Source: Marivirga harenae | GTDB taxonomy: Bacteria > Bacteroidota > Bacteroidia > Cytophagales > Cyclobacteriaceae | Assembly: GCF_030534335.1 (NCBI RefSeq) | Contig: NZ_CP130565.1 | Coordinates: 1,385,501 to 1,449,500 of the forward strand | Reading direction: 5' to 3' | Length of the DNA stretch: 64,000 nt | Shown here: in pieces, positions 37,071-46,642 of the stretch | Position numbering within the stretch: position 1 is the stretch's first letter | Layout of the letters: every line of letters begins with the position of its first letter | Notes under the pieces: generated by a model | Seen by the model: the letters and a program-made list of their open reading frames with translations, nothing else | Told to the model about the DNA's origin: nothing | Databases searched by the model: none | Translations under genes and position numbers: made by a program

Positions 37071-38093
37071 ATGTCTAAAAATTTAAATCGATATGATATT
37101 TTAGTTGTTGAGGACAATCCTGGGGATTACCTCTTGGTTGAAGATTTTCTACTTGAAACCCGTGTGACTAAGAACATTAGATTGGCTAAAGATTTTCAAT
37201 CGGCAAGGGATATACTTAAAGATGAGTTATCTCATATTGATTTGATATTTCTCGATCTTAGTTTGCCAGATTTAGAGGGGGAGGAATTGATTTCCAGAAT
37301 TAAAGAATACTCAAAAAATGTACCCATCATTATTCTAACAGGTTACACTGATGTAGACTTTGCCATTAAAACCTTGTCCTTAGGAGCTTCTGATTATCTT
37401 TTGAAAGATGTATTAAATACAACAGTGCTGCATAAGAGCATCCTATATAACATAGAGCGAAATAAAACAATGGTCAATTTGAAGGAATCAGAACAAAGAT
37501 ATTCTGATCTCTTTCATTTTAGCCCTTTACCCATGTGGGTTTATGATAAGAAATCCTTAAAATTTTTGGATGTAAACGATGCGGCTATCGAACATTATGG
37601 ATATTCCTATGAAGAGTTTCTTGCAATGGATATTACTGACATTAGACCCCCAGAGGAAATATCTGCATTGAAGGACTCTATGATAAAGCAAAGACAACCC
37701 AATAAGAATATATATCATGGTGAATTTACTCATTTAAAGAAAAATGGGGACAGAATAAGAGTGGAGATACGTTCCAATAGCTTTCTTTTTAGAGGGCTAC
37801 AAGCTCAAATTATTTTAGTCAATGACGTAACTGAAAGGAATCTTCATATAGAAGCGGTTGAGAAACAGAATGAAATATTAAAGGATATTGCATGGACACA
37901 ATCGCATGTGGTGAGGGCCCCTCTTGCTCGCTTAATGGGCTTGGTCAATGCCATGAAGAATGAGAGAATTACAGATAGTGATAAGGAAATCTTTTATAAT
38001 CATATTTTGAAATCAGCCGAGGAATTAGATGAAATAGTAAAATCCGTGGTGAGTAAATCTCAGGAAATAAACGTAAATAGCCAAAACGAATGA
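37071..38093 (+). CDS. Receiver-PAS-DHp protein without ATPase domain
   Basis: A 340-residue protein in three parts: a receiver domain (VEDNPGDYLLVED, LIFLDLSLPDLEG, ILTGYTD; about 1-125), a PAS domain (LFHFSPLPMWVYDKKSLKFLDVN; about 145-265) and a C-terminal helical hairpin with an H-box-like segment (WTQSHVVRAPLARLMGL). The chain ends about 55 residues after that His, with no N, G1 or G2 box, so it cannot phosphorylate itself. It may act as a phosphotransfer or dimerisation hub between the multi-PAS kinase and other receivers. Its stop overlaps the next ATG by four bases. Confidence 0.9.
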   Translation: MSKNLNRYDILVVEDNPGDYLLVEDFLLETRVTKNIRLAKDFQSARDILKDELSHIDLIFLDLSLPDLEGEELISRIKEYSKNVPIIILTGYTDVDFAIKTLSLGASDYLLKDVLNTTVLHKSILYNIERNKTMVNLKESEQRYSDLFHFSPLPMWVYDKKSLKFLDVNDAAIEHYGYSYEEFLAMDITDIRPPEEISALKDSMIKQRQPNKNIYHGEFTHLKKNGDRIRVEIRSNSFLFRGLQAQIILVNDVTERNLHIEAVEKQNEILKDIAWTQSHVVRAPLARLMGLVNAMKNERITDSDKEIFYNHILKSAEELDEIVKSVVSKSQEINVNSQNE

Positions 38094-38476
38094 ACTTAAA
38101 AAACCTAATTGTTGATGATGATGAAATATCCTTGATGCTATCCGAAATGATAGTAGAAGGGGATTCTTTTTTTCAAAAGCCCCAAAAATTTTTAGATGGA
38201 ACTTACGCCTTAGAGTTTTTGCGGGAGGACTATTCACAAGACAAAACCTACGCAATTATTTTGGATATCAACATGCCGTTTATGAATGGTTGGGAGTTTT
38301 TGGAAAACATTGAGCATTTTGTATCATCTGATAACACCTATGTTTTTATGCTAAGTTCGTCTTCTGACAAAGCAGATATTCAGAAATCCGATAAGTTTAA
38401 ACTTGTAAAAGGATATTTTACCAAGCCTTTGCAAAAAGAGCATTTAGAGCAAATTCAAGAGCTTATTTCTAAATAA
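38090..38476 (+). CDS. Single-domain response regulator
   Basis: A 128-residue receiver domain with VDDDEISLMLSEMIV, the acceptor Asp in AIILDINMPFMNGWEFL, MLSSSSD and the conserved Lys in GYFTKPLQKEH. No output domain. It overlaps the receiver-PAS-DHp gene by ATGA, so the two are translated together and probably react with each other. Confidence 0.93.
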   Translation: MNLKNLIVDDDEISLMLSEMIVEGDSFFQKPQKFLDGTYALEFLREDYSQDKTYAIILDINMPFMNGWEFLENIEHFVSSDNTYVFMLSSSSDKADIQKSDKFKLVKGYFTKPLQKEHLEQIQELISK

Positions 38477-38484
38477 AAAAACTT

Positions 38485-38610
38485 CTAGCTTTTCACTCTT
38501 TTATAAACCAACTTCTTTTGTTGTTTCCTCGAATTAACAAAACCCGTAACAAAAGGAAATAAAATTGCGGATGTGATGACTATTGTCTGTATAATAAGTT
38601 CTTTATTCAT
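38485..38610 (-). CDS. Possible 41-residue single-span membrane protein
   Basis: Reads MNKELIIQTIVITSAILFPFVTGF followed by a strongly basic tail (VNSRKQQKKLVYKRVKS), the pattern of a one-span inner-membrane peptide with a cytoplasmic positive end. It lies in the gap between a receiver gene and the glycosidase-like gene. No family recognised and no promoter or ribosome site visible, so it may be chance. Confidence 0.35.
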   Translation of the reverse strand: MNKELIIQTIVITSAILFPFVTGFVNSRKQQKKLVYKRVKS

Positions 38611-38682
38611 TTGTATATTTTTATGTACTGTTGGAGATTTAACGCCAAGCTTGCATTAATGTTTTGAAATTAAACTAATAAA

Positions 38683-41031
38683 TTAAAACTCTACTTTAAG
38701 GTTATGAAGTCTGTCATATAATTCTACTTTACCGCCATTTATTTTATTTCCATCATAGATAATGCTTTTTGCTTCTGGAAATTCAAAAGCTATAGTCCAG
38801 TTATGTAATTGAGAAACTCGGATTTCCAAGATATTCCCTACTCTTTTTGCTGATATATCGAGCTTATTGTTTCCAATCCTAATATTCTGTAGACTTACAT
38901 CTTTCCAGTCTGTAGGTAAATTAGGTTTTATTATAATTTCATTTTTCCAGGCTTTTGGCCTAATACCAAAAAACTCTTCTACTACAGGTACTGCTACTGC
39001 ATAAATATTCCAAGCCTGCGTCATCATACCGAAATCAGGGCTGACTTCATACATTGAGCCAGGTAGAGCGTAACTAAATGAGTTTTGTAGCATTTTCAAA
39101 TATGCTAATGCTTTATCTGGGTTTCCGTATTTTGCTTCCGCAATGGCCTGCACTCCAGTGGGTAAAGTCATTACAGCTCCTACATAACTAAAAGATTGCC
39201 ATTTGGCGGCTTTTTCCTGCTTTTCATCACGGTCGATACCAGTAACAAATATTCCAAACCTACTTCGATATTTTTCTGCGGTTGCTAAGGCCGCAGTAGC
39301 TTTTTCTTGATCGGCAGCTCCAACTTCCATTGGGGTATTGACTATCCAATTATGGTGAACTACAAATGGAGAAGGGCCGCTTATCTCCATGGATTTAATG
39401 GTATCTAAAGTAGTCTCTAATTCAATGACCGACCAGGGCTTTTCAATGCTGTCCGCTCTTATAATAGCAGCTTCGGTCAGTTTTATTGCTTCTGATTTGG
39501 TGGCTCGAAAATCCGCATAAGAGTTAAATTCCTCTACCCACCATTCAGAATTAATTTTTGATTGTAGCTTTTTAGCTTTTTCCAAGTACTCATCAACCAA
39601 GACCTTGTCGCTTTTTACTTTCGCAAAATTGGCTGCTGCCAAGTACATTTCATATTGATAAGACACTACATCTATCATTTCACTATCAAGACCATGGATT
39701 TCCATCATGCCTGCACCATCCGGATAACCGTTTCCATTGGTATCTTGAGACTCAATCCAATCAACTGCGCTATGTACTAAGTCGTAGTACTTCAGTAATA
39801 CATCATCTCCAGTCCACGCGTAAGCCTTCCAAAGCATACTAACAAATTTTGGAGTAGTATTTAGATTCCCTGGATTAAAAACTACGCCATTTGTAGAAGC
39901 TTCGTGCATGATTCTCCCATTCTTTCCATTAATCTTTTCAGATAATTTTACAACCAAATCTATGGTTTGTAAAGCTTGTTGATGCATTCCAGATGCCAAT
40001 AAGCCCTGCACAGCATAACCATTATCAGTACCAAACCACCAGGGGTAGTCTGGGCTTCCTGCGGTTAAGCCAGTTCCAACATCTGGGACCTCTTGCATCA
40101 ACCATTCTGTATTATATTTCAACCACCTGAACATTTGATCAAAGTCTTTGTCTTGGGTTTTCAAATTATTAGTTTCACTTACTTTTTGGTAAGCATCTAT
40201 TTTCTCCCTTAATAAGGTTTCAGGGGTACTAGATAAATATCGAGATGTATTGATAACTTCTTTTTCACTTTTATAAGAGCCGCTAATTATTAAATAAATG
40301 GTTTTTCTTTCATTTCCTTTCAGATTTATCGATCGACTCAAAGCATGGTCAAAGCCGTTTCCTCTTCTTTTTATTTTACAAGAGTTCTCGGAATTAGATG
40401 GTTTGAAATCCTTTCCGCTAATAGCGGCATACCAATTATTTCCCGAGTCTTTTGCTAGAAAAGTATTATTTCTGTTCTTCCATTCTCCCTCATCATCAAA
40501 GTCTTCAATATTTAAAGAATCAGCCAACCAGGCAGGGCGAATATCAATAGCAGTGTTAAATGTAAAAGTGAATTTATTTTCTGACGCAAGAATGTTCTCT
40601 AATTGATAGGCTACAATTAATCCGTTTTCATTTCCCGGAACAAAATGGAATTGTGCTACTTTTAAGCCTAGATTCTTAGCCCTAAAAATATGTTCACTAC
40701 CAATCGGATAATTAATAAATTGGTCAGCTTGAGTTAAGCATACATGTTCATTATTTTTTTTAATGTCCGCATGATATCCATCTAGCAATTTAACGGGAGG
40801 CATCCACACGCCTCCCATTTCGCCTTCTATATGCCAACCTAAATCTGGGAAAGTACCGTTTTGGTGACCCACCACATAGAGTCTTTTACCCGCACTTAAG
40901 AAGGGACTATTTTTATATTCTGAGTTGCCTTCAATTTTTTCTAAATTGTTAACCTGAGTAAAAAAATCTAGGGATTTATCATTTTGACAGCTTAATAAAA
41001 AGATGCTTAGTATTAATGCGATATTTCTCAT
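38683..41031 (-). CDS. Lipoprotein with six-hairpin glycosidase-like domain
   Basis: A 782-residue exported lipoprotein; the leader MRNIALILSIFLLSCQND lipidates Cys15. The N-terminal third is a beta domain (GKRLYVVGHQNGTFPDLGWHIEGEMGG), and the rest looks like an (alpha/alpha)6 barrel as in glycogen-debranching C domains and GH15/63/78 enzymes: PDYPWWFGTDNGYAVQGLLASG, DTNGNGYPDGAGMMEIHG with possible acidic catalytic residues, and MYEVSPDFGMMTQAWNIYAVAVP. A beta C-terminal domain closes it. It probably hydrolyses a polysaccharide at the cell surface; the substrate and GH family are not certain. No Sus-type partners are adjacent. Confidence 0.85.
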   Translation of the reverse strand: MRNIALILSIFLLSCQNDKSLDFFTQVNNLEKIEGNSEYKNSPFLSAGKRLYVVGHQNGTFPDLGWHIEGEMGGVWMPPVKLLDGYHADIKKNNEHVCLTQADQFINYPIGSEHIFRAKNLGLKVAQFHFVPGNENGLIVAYQLENILASENKFTFTFNTAIDIRPAWLADSLNIEDFDDEGEWKNRNNTFLAKDSGNNWYAAISGKDFKPSNSENSCKIKRRGNGFDHALSRSINLKGNERKTIYLIISGSYKSEKEVINTSRYLSSTPETLLREKIDAYQKVSETNNLKTQDKDFDQMFRWLKYNTEWLMQEVPDVGTGLTAGSPDYPWWFGTDNGYAVQGLLASGMHQQALQTIDLVVKLSEKINGKNGRIMHEASTNGVVFNPGNLNTTPKFVSMLWKAYAWTGDDVLLKYYDLVHSAVDWIESQDTNGNGYPDGAGMMEIHGLDSEMIDVVSYQYEMYLAAANFAKVKSDKVLVDEYLEKAKKLQSKINSEWWVEEFNSYADFRATKSEAIKLTEAAIIRADSIEKPWSVIELETTLDTIKSMEISGPSPFVVHHNWIVNTPMEVGAADQEKATAALATAEKYRSRFGIFVTGIDRDEKQEKAAKWQSFSYVGAVMTLPTGVQAIAEAKYGNPDKALAYLKMLQNSFSYALPGSMYEVSPDFGMMTQAWNIYAVAVPVVEEFFGIRPKAWKNEIIIKPNLPTDWKDVSLQNIRIGNNKLDISAKRVGNILEIRVSQLHNWTIAFEFPEAKSIIYDGNKINGGKVELYDRLHNLKVEF

Positions 41032-41252
41032 AATATGTAAATTGACTAAATTTTATAATAAGTTAAATTTAGTTCTTTGTCACATGAAAAATGAGGTTTA
41101 TTGTAAAATTATAAGATTTAAAGTGGTTTTAAACGAAATAATTGGCCGTAGATGTAAGGTTTTTTCATAAATGTTTAACTTTTTTGTGTGATTTTCATCT
41201 AAATAATTAACTTTCCTTTGAAATGATTTAAAATCGGTGAATTAATAAGAAT

Positions 41253-42695
41253 ATGGCGAAACTTAAGAATATAATCATGCAACTTTCTGACGCGGATTAT
41301 CTTGCGATTCATGAGAGTTTATCAACAGGTGGAGCGGAAAAATCTGCTTATTTGCTAAAATCGATGCGTGAAAGTTCTTCTAGTGATCATGCCATCATGG
41401 AGGAACTTGAGGTTAATACTAATGCTTATTATACGTTAAGATCGAGATTAAATCAAAAAATCGAAGAATACCTGCTTCAACAAATGGAAAATCCGAGGAC
41501 GGATATTCTAAAGAAAGTAGCTAATATTAATGAAATCATTTTTACCAAAAAGAAGGCCATAGCCATTGCCACTTTGAAAAAATTGGAGAAAGAGCTTATA
41601 GATTATGATCTTTCGAACGAACTCACCATTGTTTATAAGGCATTAAAAAAATTACACCAAAACACGGAAGAGTATTTTGGCTACAGCCAATTGTATAATC
41701 GCCATGTTGCCTATATGTTGGCCGTTGACAAGGCAGAAGATCTGTTAAGCAGTTATTTCATTAAGTTTGGTAATTACTCTTTAACGGGTGATGAGACCAA
41801 TAAACTGGAGCTTGTTCTCCTGAATAAGGAAATGTTGAATACCTGTCAGATTTATGATTCCCACAGACTTTTCGTCTACAAAAATTGCTTAAATATATTT
41901 CATAGATTATTTGTAGAAGAAGACGAGAATAATGTTGACCTAGACCCCATTGAGGATGTGTTGGCCAAGGCAGATGGTATCTTTGAATTATATAGTTTGG
42001 ATTCCATTTATTTCCATTTAAAACTAGTTTATGAATTTTTAAAGTTAGAGTATTATAATCATTACAGATTATATAGGAAGGCAGAGAATTACTTCGAGGA
42101 GGTCAATGAATCTTGTGCAGCATTTTTATCTAATTTTAATTTATTTACTTATCCTGCTCAATTTTTAATCACAAAAATACAAAGAGCTAAGAGAATGCCA
42201 GATAAAGTGATGCTATCTGAAGAAAATGTTGCTTTATTTCAGGATTTTGAACCTGATAAGGATGATGTTCCTCAATATATAACTTATGCTACTTATCGTT
42301 CTTTGAGTTGCCATTTTGACCAAAAGCATGAAGAGGCTGCTAAATGGTTAAATAATTTATTGAATGATGTTAGTTTGAAAAAATATCAAAATGCTCAGCT
42401 AGAAATTAAAACATTACTAGCACTTGAGTATTGTTTGATGAAGGACTATGAGTTATTTAATCAGCTTATTAACAGTATTCAGAGACAAATTAGAATTATA
42501 GGAAAGGAAAATTGCATGAATATTCAAGTATTGAATAAAATCATGAAAATTTCTTTAAGTGAATCGAAAAGGAATAAGGAGGAAAAAATTAAGGAATTGG
42601 TTAAGAAGTTCAAATCTCTAGAGCCGATGCAGCACTTTGCACCTAGTTTATTACTTGAATTTGACGATAATCTAATAAAGCAACTGGTGGTTTAA
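41253..42695 (+). CDS. Conserved helical protein, function unknown
   Basis: A 480-residue soluble protein with no signal peptide or membrane span. It is rich in Leu, Lys and Glu and appears almost wholly helical, in the style of TPR-like solenoids but without the consensus (MAKLKNIIMQLSDADYLAI; LEKELIDYDLSNELTIVYKALKKL; LLALEYCLMKDYELFNQLINSI). Such proteins occur across Cytophagales, so it is probably a conserved lineage gene. The function cannot be read. The 221-base gap upstream (41032-41252) is shared with the divergent lipoprotein gene and holds no clear motif. Confidence 0.8.
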   Translation: MAKLKNIIMQLSDADYLAIHESLSTGGAEKSAYLLKSMRESSSSDHAIMEELEVNTNAYYTLRSRLNQKIEEYLLQQMENPRTDILKKVANINEIIFTKKKAIAIATLKKLEKELIDYDLSNELTIVYKALKKLHQNTEEYFGYSQLYNRHVAYMLAVDKAEDLLSSYFIKFGNYSLTGDETNKLELVLLNKEMLNTCQIYDSHRLFVYKNCLNIFHRLFVEEDENNVDLDPIEDVLAKADGIFELYSLDSIYFHLKLVYEFLKLEYYNHYRLYRKAENYFEEVNESCAAFLSNFNLFTYPAQFLITKIQRAKRMPDKVMLSEENVALFQDFEPDKDDVPQYITYATYRSLSCHFDQKHEEAAKWLNNLLNDVSLKKYQNAQLEIKTLLALEYCLMKDYELFNQLINSIQRQIRIIGKENCMNIQVLNKIMKISLSESKRNKEEKIKELVKKFKSLEPMQHFAPSLLLEFDDNLIKQLVV

Positions 42696-42717
42696 TTTTT
42701 GTTATATTATATATTGT

Positions 42718-42752
42718 AAAAGCCCATTGAACATATGTTAAATGGGCTTTTT
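42718..42752. terminator. Terminator between convergent genes
   Basis: AAAAGCCCATT and AAATGGGCTTTTT form a long stem with an eleven-base loop and T run, placed between the helical protein gene and the convergent receiver gene. Confidence 0.8.
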
Positions 42753-42784
42753 CCGTTTATACATGTGAGACAATGTAGCCTCTT

Positions 42785-43201
42785 TTAAATAGATAACTCC
42801 GTTAAGCTCTCCTGAGAAAGCGGTTTGTTGAGATACTTTTTAACAGCATCATATTTCTTTGATTTGCTCACGTCTTGTGGATTGATCGAAGAAGTCAACA
42901 TGACAATCTTGCATTTATCTTTTGTACTATCTTTCAATTTATTAAACTCCTCCAGGAATTGAAAACCATCCATTAAAGGCATATCGATGTCTAAGAAGAT
43001 AATATCTCGCAGTACACCAGAAACTATATCATTTTCTAATTGCTCAATATTTTTCAAAAACTCAATTGCACTTTTCGCACCTGTATGTGTATAGATATAC
43101 TTTGACAAGCCTGCAGCTTCAACCATTTTCTGGTTTATCAAATTATCGATTTCATTATCATCGATTAGCATGACGGATTGATACTTACTCATATTGAACA
43201 A
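42785..43201 (-). CDS. Single-domain response regulator
   Basis: A 138-residue receiver domain: LIDDNEIDNLINQKMV acidic pocket, the acceptor Asp in IIFLDIDMPLMDGFQFL, VMLTSSI and the Lys in KKYLNKPLSQES. No output domain. The IDDNEIDN start defines the same subtype of Bacteroidota receivers as the one at 38090. It could be served by the large kinase 6.5 kb upstream or by a kinase elsewhere. Confidence 0.92.
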   Translation of the reverse strand: MFNMSKYQSVMLIDDNEIDNLINQKMVEAAGLSKYIYTHTGAKSAIEFLKNIEQLENDIVSGVLRDIIFLDIDMPLMDGFQFLEEFNKLKDSTKDKCKIVMLTSSINPQDVSKSKKYDAVKKYLNKPLSQESLTELSI

Positions 43202-43259
43202 TTTTTAATTTGGGAACAAGTTAATAAAATCAATGTTGTATAAAAACAATTCAATATAG

Positions 43260-43289
43260 AAAATGCACACGAATAAACGTGTGCATTTC
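43260..43289 (-). terminator. Terminator after the aldehyde dehydrogenase gene
   Basis: AAATGCACACG (43261-43271) and CGTGTGCATTT (43278-43288) form an 11-bp stem with a six-base loop, just past the stop at 43300 on the minus strand. Confidence 0.75.
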
Positions 43290-43299
43290 ATCGAAAAAA

Positions 43300-44859
43300 T
43301 TAAATATCGAATTTAATTCCTTGAGCTAATGGCAAAGAATTTCCATAGTTCAAGGTGTTCGTTTGTCTTCTCATGTACGCTTTCCAAGCATCAGAGCCAG
43401 ATTCTCGGCCACCGCCTGTTTCTTTTTCTCCACCAAACGCACCACCAATTTCAGCACCAGATGTTCCAATGTTCACATTGGCAATACCACAATCTGATCC
43501 TCTAGACGATAAGAATCTGTGAGCCTCTTGCATATTATTGGTCATAATGGCTGAAGATAGACCTTGTTTCACTCCATTTTGGAGGGCAAGGGCATTTTCG
43601 ATATCTCCACTATATTTCATTACATATAAAATCGGTGCAAATGTCTCTTCCTGCACGATTTCAAACTCATTTTGAGCTTCAATAATGACTGGCTTTACGT
43701 AACACCCACTTTCATATCCTTCTCCTTCTAATACGCCCCCTTCAACAATTACTTTCCCGCCTTCAGCTTTAGCTTTTTCAATGGCTTTTAAATAGTTGTT
43801 GACAGAATCTTGATCAATTACAGGCCCAACATGGTTTTTCTCATCCAATGGATTCCCAATACTTAATTGCTTATAGGCATCTTTCATTTTACCGATCAAC
43901 TCATCATAAATATCCTCATGAATGATTAATCTTCTGGTTGAAGTACAACGCTGACCAGCAGTTCCAACTGCGCCAAATACTGCCCCTATTAAGGTCATTT
44001 TCAAATCAGCCTCTTTTGAGATGATCATCGCATTGTTTCCTCCTAATTCAAGAATAGATTTACCTAGTCTAGAAGCTACTTCTTGGCCTACAATTTTACC
44101 CATTCTTATAGAGCCAGTGGCAGATACTAATGAAACTCTAGCGTCTTTGGTCATCATTTCTCCTACTTTGTAATCTCCATTGATTAAGCAAGAGATACCT
44201 TCCGGCATATCATTTTCTTTCAATACTTCCGCAATAATATTTTGGCAAGCAATACCTGTTAGTGGGGCTTTTTCAGAAGGCTTCCAAACAGTAACATTAC
44301 CACAAACCCAAGCTAATGCGGTGTTCCAACTCCAAACGGCAACGGGGAAATTGAATGCAGAGATAATACCTGTAATTCCCAATGGATGCCATTGTTCTTG
44401 CATGGAATGATCTGGTCGTTCAGATTTTATGGTTAATCCATACAATTGACGTGATAATCCGACACCAAAGTCACAGATATCTATCATTTCTTGAACTTCA
44501 CCCCAGCCTTCTTGTAAGGATTTTCCCATTTCATAGGAAACTAATCGGCCCAGCGGATCTTTTAATTCTCTTAACCTATTTCCAAACTGACGAACAATTT
44601 CGCCTCTTGCTGGTGCAGGCATATTGCTCCAAGTCTTGAAAGCCTCTGAAGCAGTTTTTATGGTTTTTTCGTAATCCTCAGCAGTTGTTACTCCCACAGA
44701 GGCAATTTCTTTCCCATCTACTGGAGATACAGAGCTGATCTTCCCGTTTCCTTCCATCCAGTTACTTCCTGTTGAAGTCCCACCGTTGTGACCTTTTACT
44801 CCTAATTTGTTTAGAGCCTCTTCTAAGCCGTAAGTTTTCTTAATATCCATAGTATTCAA
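43300..44859 (-). CDS. ALDH7-type aldehyde dehydrogenase (aminoadipate semialdehyde dehydrogenase-like)
   Basis: NAD+-dependent oxidation of an aldehyde, most likely alpha-aminoadipate semialdehyde from lysine breakdown. The 519 residues show the ALDH fold with the general-base motif ELGGNNAMII, whose NN form is typical of family 7 (antiquitin), and the catalytic Cys in GTAGQRCTSTRRL near residue 303. The N terminus (LNKLGVKGHNGGTSTGSNW) also fits ALDH7. No lysine-catabolism partner is adjacent, so the substrate rests on family only. Confidence 0.93.
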   Translation of the reverse strand: MNTMDIKKTYGLEEALNKLGVKGHNGGTSTGSNWMEGNGKISSVSPVDGKEIASVGVTTAEDYEKTIKTASEAFKTWSNMPAPARGEIVRQFGNRLRELKDPLGRLVSYEMGKSLQEGWGEVQEMIDICDFGVGLSRQLYGLTIKSERPDHSMQEQWHPLGITGIISAFNFPVAVWSWNTALAWVCGNVTVWKPSEKAPLTGIACQNIIAEVLKENDMPEGISCLINGDYKVGEMMTKDARVSLVSATGSIRMGKIVGQEVASRLGKSILELGGNNAMIISKEADLKMTLIGAVFGAVGTAGQRCTSTRRLIIHEDIYDELIGKMKDAYKQLSIGNPLDEKNHVGPVIDQDSVNNYLKAIEKAKAEGGKVIVEGGVLEGEGYESGCYVKPVIIEAQNEFEIVQEETFAPILYVMKYSGDIENALALQNGVKQGLSSAIMTNNMQEAHRFLSSRGSDCGIANVNIGTSGAEIGGAFGGEKETGGGRESGSDAWKAYMRRQTNTLNYGNSLPLAQGIKFDI

Positions 44860-44991
44860 TTAATTACAAAAATTATGATTTATTAGGTTTAAATAGTTTA
44901 ATGAATGTTTTCAGCTATTATCCAATCATTTTAGCCTCTACAATTAATTTTTAATGGCACAAAATTGGCTTTTTTTGAATGATTACAAAAG

Positions 44992-45019
44992 AAAAAGGCA
45001 CCCTGATTTGAGTGCCTTT
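44992..45019 (-). terminator. Terminator after the DegP gene
   Basis: AAAGGCAC and GTGCCTTT pair around a ten-base loop, with a T run on the minus strand, 27 bases beyond the stop at 45046. Confidence 0.72.
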
Positions 45020-45045
45020 GTAAAATTATTTACTAAAGTCGTGGA

Positions 45046-46527
45046 TTATTGTACCCCCATTCCATAGTATGCCTTTGTACCGTCAGGATATGTTCCTTCT
45101 ATTAATACACCGCCTCTTTTTCCTTTTAGGGTAGCAATTAAATCTTCTGTGTTTTTAATTGCCCCTTTATCAACAGCGGTAATAATAAAGCCTTCTTTAA
45201 TTCCTATATCTTTCCATTTTCCATCTTGAAGTTCCACAACCTTAGAACCTCCAGCAATATCTAAGGCTTCCATTTCATCTTCACTTATATCCTCGAAAGT
45301 CGCTCCCCCCAACATTTTTGCTGTGCTTGCAGTTACTATTTCAGTACTGTTTTCTAAGCTTTTCAGTTCAACTTTAGTGTTGTTTTCTTTTCCACCTCTT
45401 AAATAAGTTACTTTCACTCGCTCCCCGGGACTGTATCTTGCAATTTGCTCCTGCAATTCTGCAACATTTTTAATGTCTTTATCATCAATTTTAATGATGA
45501 TATCTTCTTCTTTCATGCCAGCAGCTTCTGCCGCACTTCCAGGTGTGGTACCAGCTACCAAAACACCGGAATTTGTACCAAAATCTTGATCTTTAATACG
45601 AGGGTCATTCAAGTCCACGATACTTACACCCAATACAGCTCTTTGAACAATTCCATACTCTTTTAAATCATCCACTACTTTTTTGACCAAAATAGAAGGA
45701 ACAGCAAAAGAGTAGCCGGCATAACTTCCAGTTGGAGTTGCAATAGCAGTATTCACACCAATTAGTTTCCCTGAAAGATTGACTAATGCTCCCCCACTAT
45801 TCCCTGGGTTCACGGCAGCATCGGTTTGAATAAAAGACTCAATGCCATATCTGTTCTGTCTATTTAAAATATTTATGTTTCTTGCCTTTGCACTTACTAT
45901 ACCAGCTGTAACGGTCGAAGTTAAATTAAATGGATTTCCCACTGCCAATACCCATTCTCCAATTTTTGCATGATCTGAATTGCCAAATTCCACGAAATTC
46001 AAATCTTCCTCATCTATTTTCAACAGGGCAATGTCGGTATTGGAATCCGCGCCAATAACTTTTGCATTGTAGCTTCTATTGTCATGTAATACCACTTCTA
46101 GATTGGAGGCGTTTTCAACTACATGATTGTTCGTAACGATATAGCCGTCAGGAGAAATAATTACGCCCGAGCCCGATGATTGACCTTTTCTGGGTTGCGG
46201 ACTTTTATCACCGTAATAATCTCTGAAGAATTCTTCAAATGGAGATCTACCTCTTGGAACATCTCTTTCAACCTCTGCTTTAATATGAACCACTCCTTTT
46301 GTTACTTGCTCAGCAGCATAAATAAAATTGATTCCTTCTGGGACATTGTATTCAGTTTCATCCAAAAAGCTCGAAAATCGAGTATTATTAGATTGAATTT
46401 CATCAAAATTTTGATTGTCTGTTCCAGAAGTGCTAGGATTAAAATATATAAAACCACCTACTGAAAGCAATGCACTGAATATAGAAGCAAAAATAATTCC
46501 TATAAAAAACTGTCTTTTTTCCATCAC
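45046..46527 (-). CDS. DegP/HtrA-family periplasmic serine protease
   Basis: Protein quality control in the envelope. The 493-residue product has an N-terminal membrane anchor or signal (FFIGIIFASIFSALLSVGGFIYF), a trypsin-like domain with His135 (VTNNHVVE), Asp165 (NTDIALLK) and Ser244 (NPGNSGGALV), and two PDZ domains (one with GVLVAGTTPGSAAEAAGMKEEDII; the second with IKEGFIITAVDKG). A full catalytic triad makes it an active protease. The hsp20 gene lies directly upstream on the same strand, separated by a hairpin, an arrangement suggesting a shared stress role. Confidence 0.95.
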   Translation of the reverse strand: MMEKRQFFIGIIFASIFSALLSVGGFIYFNPSTSGTDNQNFDEIQSNNTRFSSFLDETEYNVPEGINFIYAAEQVTKGVVHIKAEVERDVPRGRSPFEEFFRDYYGDKSPQPRKGQSSGSGVIISPDGYIVTNNHVVENASNLEVVLHDNRSYNAKVIGADSNTDIALLKIDEEDLNFVEFGNSDHAKIGEWVLAVGNPFNLTSTVTAGIVSAKARNINILNRQNRYGIESFIQTDAAVNPGNSGGALVNLSGKLIGVNTAIATPTGSYAGYSFAVPSILVKKVVDDLKEYGIVQRAVLGVSIVDLNDPRIKDQDFGTNSGVLVAGTTPGSAAEAAGMKEEDIIIKIDDKDIKNVAELQEQIARYSPGERVKVTYLRGGKENNTKVELKSLENSTEIVTASTAKMLGGATFEDISEDEMEALDIAGGSKVVELQDGKWKDIGIKEGFIITAVDKGAIKNTEDLIATLKGKRGGVLIEGTYPDGTKAYYGMGVQ

Positions 46528-46600
46528 TAAATAATTTAAATTGTTCTATTCAAACGCATAATGAACGTTTCGGTTCATCCACATATTGTCAAAAATGAAA

Positions 46601-46620
46601 GAAGGGGACCTAGCCCCTTC
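46601..46620 (-). terminator. Hairpin between hsp20 and degP-like genes
   Basis: GAAGGGG and CCCCTTC form a 7-bp GC-rich stem with a six-base loop, 23 bases past the hsp20 stop on the minus strand. The T tract is interrupted, so it may be a partial terminator or an mRNA-stabilising stem. Confidence 0.55.
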
Positions 46621-46642
46621 AAAAAACAATTCCAAAGTGAGA

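Noticed and set aside
38683-41031. Polysaccharide utilisation locus
   Set aside because: No SusC/SusD pair, sulfatase or hybrid two-component sensor next to the glycosidase-like gene.
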